Source: Mixophyes australis (Eukaryota; Chordata; Amphibia; Anura; Limnodynastidae). From it: DNA of 64,000 nt. The notes under the pieces are model-generated. The model was not told the origin of the DNA. It was given only the letters and a program-made list of their open reading frames with translations, and made no database searches. The position numbers and the translations under genes are program-made. Below, one piece after another: positions 43,751 through 57,100 of this stretch (its first letter is position 1; the number at the start of each line of letters is the position of its first letter). The stretch lies in the NCBI GenBank assembly GCA_036250195.1, contig JAVHZZ010000005.1:184026448-184090447 (forward strand), written 5' to 3'.

Positions 43751-44292
43751 AATAAACGTTAGCATTCTATTTATGTAGGAGTGCTAAGTAGACAAACTTA
43801 AAAATCCACTATTCCGCCCAGTAAGGGAGCCCAGATATCTTTTAGCAGTGAATTTGCTTGCAAGTGACTGGTAATCTGTTTCAAATCTTATGTAGAATCA
43901 AGGCTAGAGTATTTTCCTTGATAAATTATCTTGCGAATATAATTATTGTTTAAATATTCTTGGTCTAAACTATATACAAAAAAACATCTAACATTCAATA
44001 CACCATAAGTCTTGAAACATTGCAGTTTTGCCATGATTATTTTTGCATTATTTCCTTTCCATGTAAGTTTAGAAGTCTGAGCATACAGAATAGATATGTC
44101 TTTTTACTTAACCACTAGCTAACTTCAGCAAAGGGGGTCTTAGTTTTGGAAAATATATTTAAAAAACATGTATTCACCTGGTCATGATGGTAGCTTGTCC
44201 CAATTTAGCAGATTTTGCCTTGTTTTATTCAAATGCAGAGTTATGTTTAGGTTATACAATAATTTGAGGTGTGTTGGGATCATAATAACAAG

Positions 44293-44554
44293 GGGCCTGA
44301 TTCATTAAGGATCTTAACTTGAGAAACTTCTTATTTCAGTCTCCTGGACAAAACCATGTTACAATGCAAGGGCTGCAAATTAGTATTCTGTTTTGCACAT
44401 AAGTTAAATACTGACTGTTTTTTCATGTAGCACACAAATATCAACTTTAAATGTAAGTGTACAAATAAGCTGTCAAGTATTTGTGTGCTACATGAAAAAA
44501 CAGTCAGTATTTAACTTAAGTTTCTCAAGTTAAGATCCTTAATGAATCAGGTCC
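44293..44554. mobile_element. GGGCCTGATTCATTAAGG MITE, hairpin copy
   Basis: Ends GGGCCTGATTCATTAAGGAT and ATCCTTAATGAATCAGGTCC, flanked by AAG (44290-44292 and 44555-44557). The inner arms, around TTAAATACTGACTGTTTTTTC and its complement, pair almost perfectly, so a transcript would form a long hairpin. The copy sits inside the L1 fragment. Confidence 0.9.
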
Positions 44555-44640
44555 AAGATGTTTAATTTTCTTTAATATAAAATTTATTTTAATTGTTTTA
44601 CAAATATTCAGATTAATATGCCAATAGATTAATTCCATCT

Positions 44641-45950
44641 TGAACTAATGTGCTTAAAATTCTGAAACGGATGCAGAATCAAGTATGGGTAAATTAACGC
44701 AGACAATGATTGCCATGTGTTCTCTATCATGAGCAACTAATCACCTGTGAATTGTCAAAGACATATCTGTGTTTCCCAGTCCCTGAGAGACATCCACACA
44801 GGTACCTTATTCTTTCCTGTGCTTAATATATTGGTGGCTGTCACTTCTCTGAGCCCAGTCTGAAATTATTATTCCAGGTCCTTCATGATGATCATGCAGA
44901 GTGAGTGGGACTGTTTGAAAGAGTATAATTGTATATCAGTATCTTTTTGGATCATCCAATTAGGTGTCGTCAGTCTATTTAATATTCAGTCAGAATTTTG
45001 AAGGTGGTTGAAAACGTGCGACGGTGGTTTCTAAACTGATATGCAAATGACATAATTGTAACAGTATTTTCAGGTTGGAGTATAAGTTGGTCATTTTGAG
45101 TAGCATATACAGAGATATTTATGACAATAGTATGTGTCCACATAGAGGTGTCACTTTTTTATGGTTCAATCGACTGACTCCTCATATCTTTCTAAAACAG
45201 GGTCTGTGGATGCTTGTAGGGGCTATATTAGCTTGCATTGAAATCCATAAGCCTTTATATTGTACCTAAAACACCAGCTGTGGAACAATTACATGATAGA
45301 AAAATAATGTATTCTGCATTTGTGAAAAGAAAGAAATTTAAGACTATTGGGGCTTTTTAGCTAAAATATCAGTGATTCATAAAAATCTTTTCGCACAAGG
45401 TGAACTGGAACTAAGTTGAACCATTCAACATCTTGACTTGACCTGAACACTTCACTTATTTGCTATATTGAGTAGGGATAAAAGAAGCCCATTGTGAAGT
45501 GTTCCTGTTACTTTGATATTTTACAAGGGTCACTTACCATCCATACAACATACACAGTTTAACATACAATATAGTTTTGCACAATTGTGCGACATATTAC
45601 TGGTTTGCAAGTGCATACCACTTTCCATATGCATCTGCTCTGATATCTTGTGGCAAGCTTCATAAAAAGAGGGAATAGAGTGTGCGCAATTCAGAAAATT
45701 AAAAGCACAAAAAACACTGCAAGTAATTCCATTTTGTCCTGTCCCCTCCTTTAACTTAGCTTTTCCATTTTTGTGATAAAATACTCTGTATGTCAACTTA
45801 TTTTTTACTATAGTTTAACTTATGTTAGTTAGGGGACATCACAACTTCGTGTTACGTGTCAAATACATAATCATCATACAACTGAATCTGCTGATGTTCT
45901 TATGCCTCTATAGATTCCATATTACTTATATTTTAAAATAAATAGAACTT
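44641..45950. other. No recognisable feature
   Basis: AT-rich. Frames up to 88 codons without recognisable domains. Confidence 0.4.
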
Positions 45951-45953
45951 ATA

Positions 45954-46154
45954 GGGGCGTATTCAATTGTGAGCGTTAACGCTGAAAAACGAGCGCTCGA
46001 AAAATATTACCGTTTATACGGTAATATTGCGCGCGAAAAGCGTTAATACGGTAGTTTACTCGCGGAATTTCAGGGAGCAGCGAGCTCCATATTAACGCTA
46101 AGATTTTTCGAGCGCTCGTTTGTTAGCGTTAACGCTAACAATTGAATACGCCCC
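45954..46154. mobile_element. GGGGCGTATTCAATTG MITE, 201 bp
   Basis: Ends GGGGCGTATTCAATTGT and ACAATTGAATACGCCCC, flanked by ATA on both sides (45951-45953 and 46155-46157). Arms share AGCGTTAACGCT and GAGCGCTCGAAAAAT. CpG-rich against an AT-rich flank. Confidence 0.9.
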
Positions 46155-46446
46155 ATACAGTGTTTTTGGTGGTGGATTTTTCAGGCTTATTTGTGGTATT
46201 GAAAAACTCTGTGGCATCCTGTAAAGCATTCCTTCAAATATCTATATTCCCTACCTCTTTCAGCTCATTTAAATACTTAATTGAGTATATTGAAATCTTA
46301 TTTTTAGTGGTCTAGTGTTTTCTAATATGCATCATGTGTCTGTCCTTATCAGAAAGGAACACATATCTGTTCAGGACTGCTCATCAGATATACACATTCA
46401 ATAATGACTGCCTTATTGATGCTCAAATTCTTTTGCGGTTCCATAT

Positions 46447-48300
<1,854 letters not shown>

Positions 48301-48305
48301 TAAAC

Positions 48306-48306
48306 T

Positions 48307-48365
<59 letters not shown>

Positions 48366-48399
48366 GATATATAGATATATACAACATATATGTATATAT

Positions 48400-48476
<77 letters not shown>
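48306..48476. repeat. Compound (TA)n microsatellite, ~170 bp
   Basis: Long TA runs with GTATA, GATA and ACATATG interruptions. It creates Ile/Tyr frames on both strands that are not genes. Confidence 0.97.
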
Positions 48477-48477
<1 letters not shown>

Positions 48478-49098
48478 AGTTAACCCGTACATGATACTCA
48501 TGCATTCTAGTCAAATAAAGCTACTTAAGGTGTTAAAAAGGTTCTTGTCATGCATTTGGGCCATAGCCCAGGCCTCCTCAGGGGAAGAGCGTTACTTCCC
48601 GACGTAAGCGCCCTTTTTTAACGTGATTTTGTCCACATGTCACCACCTCATCATTCTTCTCCATCACCTCATCCTCCATTTTCATCGCCACATCTATCCA
48701 GATGTCTATCCAGACACAGGGATCTCTCTCAGCGGTCCTGAGTATCACACTCCTCTCGCTCTGTCACCCCCGGCAACCACCAACCACTCCCCACTGTCAC
48801 CCCCGGCAACCACCAACCACTCCCAACTGTCACTTCTCCTTCAAGAAATATATATATATATTTTTTAAACCTTTATAAACACTTTTAACAATTAACAAAT
48901 TAAATTAACAAATTAAAAACATCTTAGTATACCAAATTTCAGCCCTTTCTGATTTTTTTTTTCCACACACACACACACTAAGAATTTAGTAGGTCAGTGT
49001 ATAACTCCGCCCAGCAGGTGGCGCTGCAGCTTGGTTTTATTTTTTCCACACACACACAGACAGACTAACACACGCCACTAGACATTTATATTATAGAT
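48477..49098 (+). mobile_element. Unclassified dispersed repeat, copy 1
   Basis: Starts at CAAGTTAACCCGTACATGATA after the TA tract and ends near CGCCACTAGACATTTATATT. It shares about 130 bp at the 5' side and about 110 bp at the 3' side (TTTAGTAGGTCAGTGTATAAC, GCCCAGCAGGTGGC) with copy 2 at 49665. Its middle has a 36-bp tandem (CTGTCACCCCCGGCAACCAC). No coding capacity. A Helitron-like origin is possible but unproven. Confidence 0.7.
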
Positions 49099-49105
49099 AT
49101 ATATA

Positions 49106-49652
49106 TACACAAAAAATAGAAAAAGGAAGCGCCAAACATAGTGTATTATCACCAATTGGTTAAATGTGGAAACAATTATTCCAAATTAGCCTCGTACCAG
49201 ATAGCAGATGATAGATTGCACATCTTTGTGATATTCCACTGGGATTCAAAGCTGGCCTCCGAATTGGATTCACACACTAGGGCTCAAAGGAAATAGCAAC
49301 ACAATAGTGTAGTATATTCATGACAGGTGCGTTATTTTCATAAAATATAATAAAATTTAATAGACATGGCACATTCCAAAAAGACAAATAGATTGCCCGT
49401 ACATTGAATAAAATATAAGCAGGCTTATCTGTGTCATATAGTTCCAAATAGAACCAAGCATGGACCGGGAACTCCTTCTCCTGCCGCCAGCTGGAACACA
49501 CAGAGAAAGACGCTGCCTCCTTGACGCGTTTCGTCCACAATAGACTTTATCAAAAGGGTCGAAGCAGCCTACTGTATGTGATTTTATGTATCTATGAGCA
49601 CGTTTGTTCACGTGTTTTAATTTACACTGAGCGCCGTTGTCTTTTTCACTAT
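49106..49652 (-). mobile_element. Repeat with inverted ends and decayed hammerhead motif
   Basis: Lies between the two copies of the unclassified repeat. Its ends are loosely inverted: AATAGAAAAAGGAAGCGCC at the left and, read inward from the right, AATAGTGAAAAAGACAACGG-CGC. It carries a hammerhead-like motif at 49519-49557, as in the 21855-22480 repeat. A Penelope-like terminal repeat is one possibility. No coding capacity. Confidence 0.45.
49519..49557 (-). ncRNA. Decayed hammerhead-ribozyme-like motif
   Basis: The minus strand reads CCTT-TTGATAA, AGTCTATTGTGGAC, then GAAA-CGCG-TC-AAGG. Stem I (CCUU/AAGG), a GUC/GAC stem II, the GAAA box, a minimal CGCG stem III and the GUC site are kept. 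The CUGAUGA box has become UUGAUAA. Both changed positions (C3 and G8) normally pair and are essential, so this copy is probably inactive. Confidence 0.5.
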
Positions 49653-49664
49653 TCTATATATATA

Positions 49665-50254
49665 CACAAGTTAACCCGTGCATGATACTCATGCATTCTA
49701 GTCAAATCAAGATACTTAAGGTCTTAAAAGGGTTCTTGTCATGCATTTGGGCCTAGCCCAGGCCTCCTCAGGGGAAGATCGTTACTTCCCGACGCAAGCG
49801 CCCTTTTTAATGTGTGTTCATGAGGTAAAATTACCTCACGAAAATGAGTTTGACCCTTTAACTCGTAAATTTAGCCTTTACTACCCCTCCCACCCGGGGA
49901 AGGGGGGATGATGGAAGTTAACTGACTTGACTATTCTAATTTTTTTGTCAAATAATGTCAGTATACCAAATTTCAGGTCAATTGGATGAGCCCTTTCTGA
50001 GAAAATAGTTTTTTCCACACACACACACACACACACACACTAACGCACGCCTCTACACATGTGTGTTCATGAGGTAAAATTACCTCACGAAAATGAGTTT
50101 GAGCCCTACCAAATTTCAGCCCTTTTTGAATTTTTTTTTCCCACACACACTAAGAATTTAGTAGGTCAGTGTATAACTCTGCCCAGCAGGTGGCACTGCA
50201 ACTTGTTTTTTTTTCCCACACACACACAGACGCCACTAAGCATTTATATATTAG
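49665..50254 (+). mobile_element. Unclassified dispersed repeat, copy 2
   Basis: Starts ACACAAGTTAACCCGTGCAT and ends CGCCACTAAGCATTTATAT, parallel to copy 1. It holds an internal duplication: GTGTGTTCATGAGGTAAAAT-TACCTC occurs at 49813 and again at 50061, each with the small palindrome GAGGTAAAATTACCTC. CA-rich stretches lie at 50012-50040. Confidence 0.7.
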
Positions 50255-50269
50255 ATAAATGTATATATA

Positions 50270-50302
50270 TACGCAAACACACACACACACACACACACAC
50301 AA
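50270..50302. repeat. (CA)n microsatellite
   Basis: CA dinucleotide run. Confidence 0.95.
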
Positions 50303-50452
50303 GGCAGGTTATTTTATAAGAATAATGTTGAAAGTGCTATTTAATGGCTAATGTTAAATGACAAAGGAAACTTTCAGGATGCTGTGATACTTTACAATGC
50401 AGGTACAATACATAAAAAATAACAGTGAGGATAGTGACAAAAGTGCAGTCAC

Positions 50453-50757
50453 AATCACAGTGACTTAGTGGTTAGCCCTTCTGCCTCACAGCACTGGGGT
50501 CATGAGTTCAATTACTCACCATGGCCTTATCTGTGTGGAGTTGGTATGTTTTCCCCGTGTTTGTGTGGGTTTCCTCTGGGTGCTCCGGTTTCCTCCCACA
50601 CTCCAAAAAAACATACCAGTAGGGTAATTGGCTGGTATTAAATTGACCTTAGTCCCTGTGTGTGTGTTAGGGAATTTAGACTGTAAGCTTCAATGGGGCA
50701 GGGACTGATGTGAGTTCTCTGTACAACGCTGTGTAATTAGTGGCCTATATAAGTACA
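50453..50757 (+). mobile_element. tRNA-type SINE, nearly complete
   Basis: Same family as the copy at 41250: head with AGTGACTTAGTGGTTAGCCC and GAGTTCAATTAC, core TCTGTGTGGAGTTGGTATG and GGTTTCCTCTGGGTGCTCCG, and tail CAACGCTGTGTAATTAGTGG, CCTATATAAGTA. The tail is more decayed and no duplication is evident, so it is older. Confidence 0.88.
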
Positions 50758-52371
50758 GTAAAAATGTCCTGGATTATTTATTGCTATATTTATTTCTGTG
50801 AGTACAAGAGTTGGGCCACCTATCAACATTTATTAATTGTGCTCTTTAGAGCTCTGTTCTCAAGTCCTAAATAATGTTTTAAGCCCTGTTCTAGTTCCAA
50901 AAGATTATTGGCACCATTTACCATTCCCCTATGTCAGTAAAGCCATATGACTTAAAAGTTAAGTGAGTGGCCCTAATGAGTTGGAATAGTTATAAATAAA
51001 ATAAAAGGATGTTTTGAACAGTGGTCGTATCTAGTTAATTAGTAGAAATGATCATGATGCTTTTGCTGCAAGAAAATATCTATAAGCCAAAGGTGGCTTA
51101 TTAATAAATGCCTCATAACCTCTTAAAGGCATTTTACATGAAGGGGGATCTTGCACGCATTTTGGATCAAACAAATGTTGCTGATAACATAAATTAATAG
51201 CGTAAATAGTTGAATGTATAAAATTTTGCCATATTGTAATCCATAACTATTTCTCAAATAATCAAAATTTGTGCAATATTTCTGATAAGCAATTTTAAAG
51301 ATGGAGCCTACTGCAACTATTTTAATAAAAATTTGCATAAAGTTGCATTTTTATAATGCATGAATAATAATAATGCATAAAGACTACTTTATGCAGATTT
51401 ATGCAACGTCAATCTCAGTAAGACTTTTTCCTCTGATAAATATGTAAATGTCACAGAACATAAAGTAAGCTTATAAAAGAAATGTGATAAATATCAATAC
51501 ATTTCCCATATAACACAGAACCTTTACTTTAACACATAGATTGATAGCTTCTCTGGCCAAAGCTTCCTGTTTATGATAGATGATAAGGAAATACCATTTT
51601 CTTTGTTCCAACATAAGTATAATGAAAAGGTATCATCAACACACATGTCTCACAGTTTCCACTCCCATTTCATGGTTCACTGACATTTAATACATGGCAG
51701 GTAAGACGGAAGCATGTCAAAATCAAGGAAAGAAAACAGAAGGAAGCAGATAAGGGATCATCTATTGATAGATTAGATGAAATGCATTGCAAACAAAAAA
51801 TGAAAAACTCTATTGTATATATGATTAGGATGTTACATCAGTAGTTTCATATATTATAATTAAGTAGTAAAAACATTAAGAGCTTTAATTTTTTTCCTAT
51901 TTGGATTGATCACAAGTTTGATAAATTTATGTGTGTCTTTCAACATAAATACAGATATCGTAAAAGACAACCTATTTCCTCTACATGTAGTGTATACCTT
52001 TTTTGATGCCTGTGTTGACAGCATATATCAGGCAATCTGCCATTTCTTCTTTCTCCAATATGCATGCATTTTAGTATAGGGTTATTTTAAATGTTGAAAA
52101 ATATCTGCAAAGAAACATTAATAGACTATCCCTACAATTATTGCAAATGCAATATATGACATTTTTGTTCTGTTCCAAAACATATTGTATCACCATTTAT
52201 ATTATGTTACTAATATAAAGCTTTTATAATAAAAAAAAAAAAAGGTTAATCCGACCCTATTTTGCCTTGACCTATTTTACATTAATCAGGTAATATGGCT
52301 GATTTTACTTTTGATAAAATATCCTGACATTAGCGATAAAATATAACATATTTTTCCTAACCTATAACACT
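50758..52371. other. No recognisable feature
   Basis: AT-rich, without supported genes or repeats. Confidence 0.45.
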
Positions 52372-52374
52372 CAT

Positions 52375-52550
52375 GGGGGAATATTTACTAAACTGCGGGT
52401 TTGAAAAAGTGGAGATGTTGCCCATAGCAACCAATCAGATTCTAGCTGTCATTTTGTGGAATGTACTAAATAAATGATTACTAGAATCTGATTGGTTGCT
52501 ATATGCAATATCTCCACTTTTTCAAACCGGCAGTTTAGTAAATATACCCC
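52375..52550. mobile_element. X-box MITE, copy 3
   Basis: Starts GGGGGAATATTTACTAAACT and ends CAGTTTAGTAAATATACCCC, flanked by CAT (52372-52374 and 52551-52553). The left arm keeps GTTGCC-CAT-AGCAAC and CCAATCAG; the right arm has lost the X-box symmetry (GCTATATGCAATATC). Confidence 0.9.
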
Positions 52551-52553
52551 CAT

Positions 52554-53530
52554 AAAATGTTTATTTCAGAGCTTAATTTTTAGTTATTATGCATTATTAT
52601 AATGGTAATAAACATTGGAATAAGACAATTGTCTAAATATACATAATGTGAAAACATTTGCCCCTTTTTTTAAATATATGTTTTACCTTGTCTACCCATG
52701 TGGGCCATTAGACAAACTATAACTATATGTGAATGGCTATAATACTTCTAAAAACCACTGTTAAATACACTCTTCTTGGGCATATTCTGACACCATTGCA
52801 CTATGAACTTAGACAGTGGTCGAAGTGGGAATGTAGAAGTGGCGGTATGGAAAATGTAAGTGAATGGAATTTGATAGATTTTACAGTGAACATCCCCCAC
52901 TTTGAAAATTGAAAATACACTGTATATAGTTACATTTTAAGTTACAAATATTCTATTAATGGATAAACAAAACATTTTTAACAAATGTTTTAATTATATA
53001 AACAGTTATGTATAATATATATTTTTTCAGTTTCTAATGTACAAAGTATATTATCATTAAATCGTATTATGAAAAGCATCAAATATGAACAGATAGAACA
53101 GAAGCAAAAGTACAATATATAACATTTGAAAGTAATGGATAACTACAAATGAACCGTAAGCATATCACAAATAATCAAACAGTTTTGATGTTATAGATGT
53201 TATAGATTTTTAATAAGGAAAAGGGGAGAAAGAAAGGGGGGAAAGAGGAGTGGGTAAGGACTATAAAGTAAAATAATTTATTGTGCAAAAATAACCATTT
53301 CAATAAAAAGCACCTGCTTAATTTGATAAATTGGTAAAAACAGCTTAAATTATTTGTTCTTACTGTAGAAAACTACTATCCATGGTTTATAAGGAAAAAT
53401 GCACATCTTGCTTGGATATACATGACCTGTATGTAATCACTTAGCCCACAGTCTTGTGTCTTTTTATGGTCATGAAACTCCTTGGTGATTTCTTATGTAT
53501 TTATATTTCACAGCATAGTTACCCCTCAAT
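52554..53530. other. No recognisable feature
   Basis: AT-rich. Purine-rich stretch at 53215-53260. Confidence 0.45.
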
Positions 53531-53604
53531 GTCTCTCTCTCTCTCTCTCCCTTGTATCTCTCTCTTCATCTTCCCTTCCTCACTCATTCCATTCTCTCCC
53601 TTGT

Positions 53605-53649
<45 letters not shown>

Positions 53650-53650
53650 G
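53531..53650. repeat. Compound (CT)n tract
   Basis: CT runs at 53531-53549 and 53605-53650 with imperfect spacer. Confidence 0.93.
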
Positions 53651-53934
53651 ACTGCTTTCTTAATATTACAACATTAATATTGTTTCAAGAGACGAGGGAT
53701 TTGTAGGCTTGTGCATCTTTTTTCCTGGAATGTGCAGATGTTCAAGAGACTCTTACTAACACTTGTTAATTACCTTTTCCTAGTGGAGTCATGTCTTAAC
53801 AAAGTCCACATTAGATTTTGTAGCATTCCTTTGCTGAACGTTCTTGCATTATTCATACTTAAGTTTTAATTTTTTCCTTTGCACTTGAAGAGCATGTTAT
53901 AAAATGATACTGTAAAACGTGGTTATAAGACTAT

Positions 53935-54106
53935 GGGGTATATTTACTAAATTACGGGTTTGAAAAAGTGGATATGTTGCCTATAGCAATTATCAGATTC
54001 TAGTTATCATTAATTTAGTACATTCCATAAATTGACAGCTAGAATCTGATTGGTTACTAGGCAACATCTCCACTTTGTCAAGTCTTCAGTTCAGAAAATA
54101 TACCCC
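53935..54106. mobile_element. X-box MITE, copy 4
   Basis: Starts GGGGTATATTTACTAAATTA and ends near CAGAAAATATACCCC, flanked by TAT (53932-53934 and 54107-54109). This copy is more diverged; both X-box modules have mutations. Confidence 0.85.
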
Positions 54107-54109
54107 TAT

Positions 54110-57100
54110 AAGTTAAATAGTTGTTCTTAGATGTTATAAACATACTTGTTACTTATATAACTTCTGTTCATTTCACTGTCGCCAAAAATAAGATCACTGT
54201 ACATTTTGGAGCTTGAAAGAGTACAGTGCTAGACAGCAATAAAAATTTATGAGGACATGATGAAATGGGATGGTACCATTTTCCAGTAAGTGTCTTCCAT
54301 TAGACGTATGAAGCAAACATACATTTGCGTATACAGCATGGTATCTGTGAGCTTTAGTTGTGAAGATCCTGAGGAGAAATATTGTTTAATTTGATTGCTA
54401 TCACTAACAATCACTACCATATATCCTAGGGGGTGACTTGCCTGTCCTCAAATACATTTTGTGTTATCTTCTCGGCAGGTGTTAACTTTCGGCATTCAAA
54501 CAATAATTGAAGCAACAGTGTTATAGAAAGTTGGTGTTGCTATCATAGGTGGGATACAGATAGTATTCAGTGCTGCTACTGGATGCATGCTACAATAAAT
54601 TATGTGAGTTGTAGTTCATTGCCACAATAAGTAGCCATAGTGTATAACTATCCATATAACTGTAAACTGTCCTTTCTGCACTAGAATTGCATTTTAAGAA
54701 TCCAAAAAACTGTTTATGGGATTTAAATAAGTGATTATGTAGAGCCATATTATGTGACAAGTCTATCCTATTCGGATGCAAATATTGAGCCAAATCTATA
54801 TTCAGATTTAAATCTTGTTCTAAATCTATGTATAGTGACACTCACGCTCCCCATTCTCCTGTCAGATCCTATTGGGAGCTACTGCTTTCTGTTATTTGCC
54901 TGCCACCAAACTCTAGCAACAATTAAGCATTTTTGATTTTTTTAAAGGCTTGGTGGCTCCTCTGTTGTCCAGGGCCCTGGGCCACTGTCTAGTTCTTTTG
55001 TACCAAACGCTAATCCTGCACACCATACTCAAATTATTTAAAATATCTAATAAAGGAACTCTTTCATCAACTTTTAATACGATGTGCATTGCAGAAAGAC
55101 AGTTGAAATGAAAACATAGAAAAGGTATTTTCTATAGTAAAGGAACAGAAATGTCTTCATATATTATATAATATGAGATATCTGATTTAGGAATTGTAAA
55201 GAAATATATTTTTCACTCATTGGAGTTTTAATATGCCGATGTTGCTTATGTCTTGATTACTGGAAATTGTTCCTTGGGTCTGAGCATTTTTCAGCAGGGT
55301 ACAGAACCATTGTTCAGAACAACACTTCCTTTTACAGCCTGAACCCAAAAGTAGTATCCAAAAGAATTGGTGTTCAGTCATAGCACTAAAGTTACAGAGT
55401 AGTGCAAGAATTGAAAGGAGGGATCAAATAAAATAAAGTAGAATTAGTTTTATTTAATATGGGGCACTGGAATATGAAGGAGGAAAAGGTGCAGTGAGAG
55501 GTACTTTATTTTATGTGGGTGAGGGGGACATTCAAAGATATAATTTGATGCATTTTATTACATCTGGAACAAAATGTTTGTTTTCTGTAATTTTCAGTTG
55601 TTGGTAATTGCTGTACGTAGTTATTCATTTCATTTATAAATTCTAAATTGTTTTCACCTGATTTTTAAAGAAATTATGCTAAGTATGATAAGTATTGTGC
55701 TATCATTGTTTTTATGTCGTTTTCAATGGTTTTAGTAAATTACAATTATTAAATGACAGCAATTTTAAGATATAATTGTCTTTGAACACAGTCAGTTACA
55801 AGCTTGTATAGGTGAAGGTTTTGTTTTGGGATGGGCAAGATCTTGGAAGGTGCGCATGACATTTTTGAAGAACAAGAGCTAGTGGCTTAGGAAGGTGGTG
55901 GCCCACTCAGTATATTGTTATGGTGCCTAGTCATTTAGAGATGAGTGTAAAGCCTGCATATACCAGTGCATTGTTATTAAGCACACAAGCCCAGCAGTTT
56001 AGCAAAGGTATGTGTTAAATTCTTTTGTGCAACTAAATTTCCTCCAAACCTATTTTAAAGAAGTTGTGTATTGATAACTGAATACTTTTTCATTCTGTTA
56101 CACACAAAATTACCTTTATAAGTATATGCTCAAATCAAAGGTTTTACTACAAAAATGTATGTTATCAATGAGTTAAATATGATGACCTCATTACAGAGAA
56201 AAAAAATCAACAAAACCGATAAAATGGCAATATCAAAAGAGATGTGAGAATTATTTGAACCGTTTTGAAAATCTATTTATTTTGGCCTTTTCCAGGCCCT
56301 CAAACTCATTCACAATGTGATTGTGTTTTTTTGGCTGTTTTTTTTGTTTTGTTTTAGGCCACTGCCGAATTTGCGATTCAAAGTTCAAGTGGCTACAATT
56401 TATAATATTTTTTAAATATTAACATATTTGAGTTCCAAGATAGAGTTTGCCATTCGTATAATTAAACATTAAAATACTATACAATGTAGCCATTTAAACT
56501 GGAATGTGATCAAACTTGCTTGATATGCTCGATTTTGACAAAGTAGAGAGAGAATTTAATGCAAATTTTTGAACTTTTGAGCTTATTCCACTAATCGATT
56601 TTAAAACCACTAAACAACAAATTCAGGAATCTCTATCAATGCACAATACATTATTTCATTTTTGGAAATGCAATGTTATTTCAGTGTACAGTAAACATTT
56701 TTAAAGATCTGATAATGAAGCAATTTAGACCTTTTATACTTTATTGTCTGGAATGCATGTCTGCTCAATCATCTATCTAATCATTTTTGTAGCCCAATTT
56801 ATTATTCAAATAAGATAAAATAACATTTTTAGGCTACAATAACCTAATGTTAGTGCACTACTGATAACATTTACAACCTTATATAGTTGGAAGATATACG
56901 AGACAGGTTGTAAAATGTAGATTTAACATGTCATGTATGTACCATTCATAGATTTTAACTTGTATGGTTGTTAGTAACAGCTGGTAAACATTGTAACCAA
57001 ATAACCATGCACTATAAATAGTTCTGTGTTTTAAATAAAGGTCCAAAAGCTCATTAAAAGGAAATTGGAATTTTATACCCACATTTTAAATGCAAGACAT

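Larger units (their letters stand above)
43080..44640 (-). pseudogene. L1-type LINE ORF2 fragment, interrupted by a MITE
   Basis: On the minus strand, from 44575 down: KHLVIM (across the MITE site), IPTHLK, LNKTRQNLLNWDKLPS, a stop, PGEYMFF. This fits the L1 ORF2 block after the reverse-transcriptase palm (YLGI... W-x-x-LPLS-x-xGR type). Much further on, at about 43480-43313, NKFWTEQRLKLIHYAYTEF and GNVSFVPCFWTCPKIMNIW match the Cys-rich C-terminal end. Stops and shifts are frequent. The MITE at 44293-44554 splits the element. The outer limits are estimates. Confidence 0.6.
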
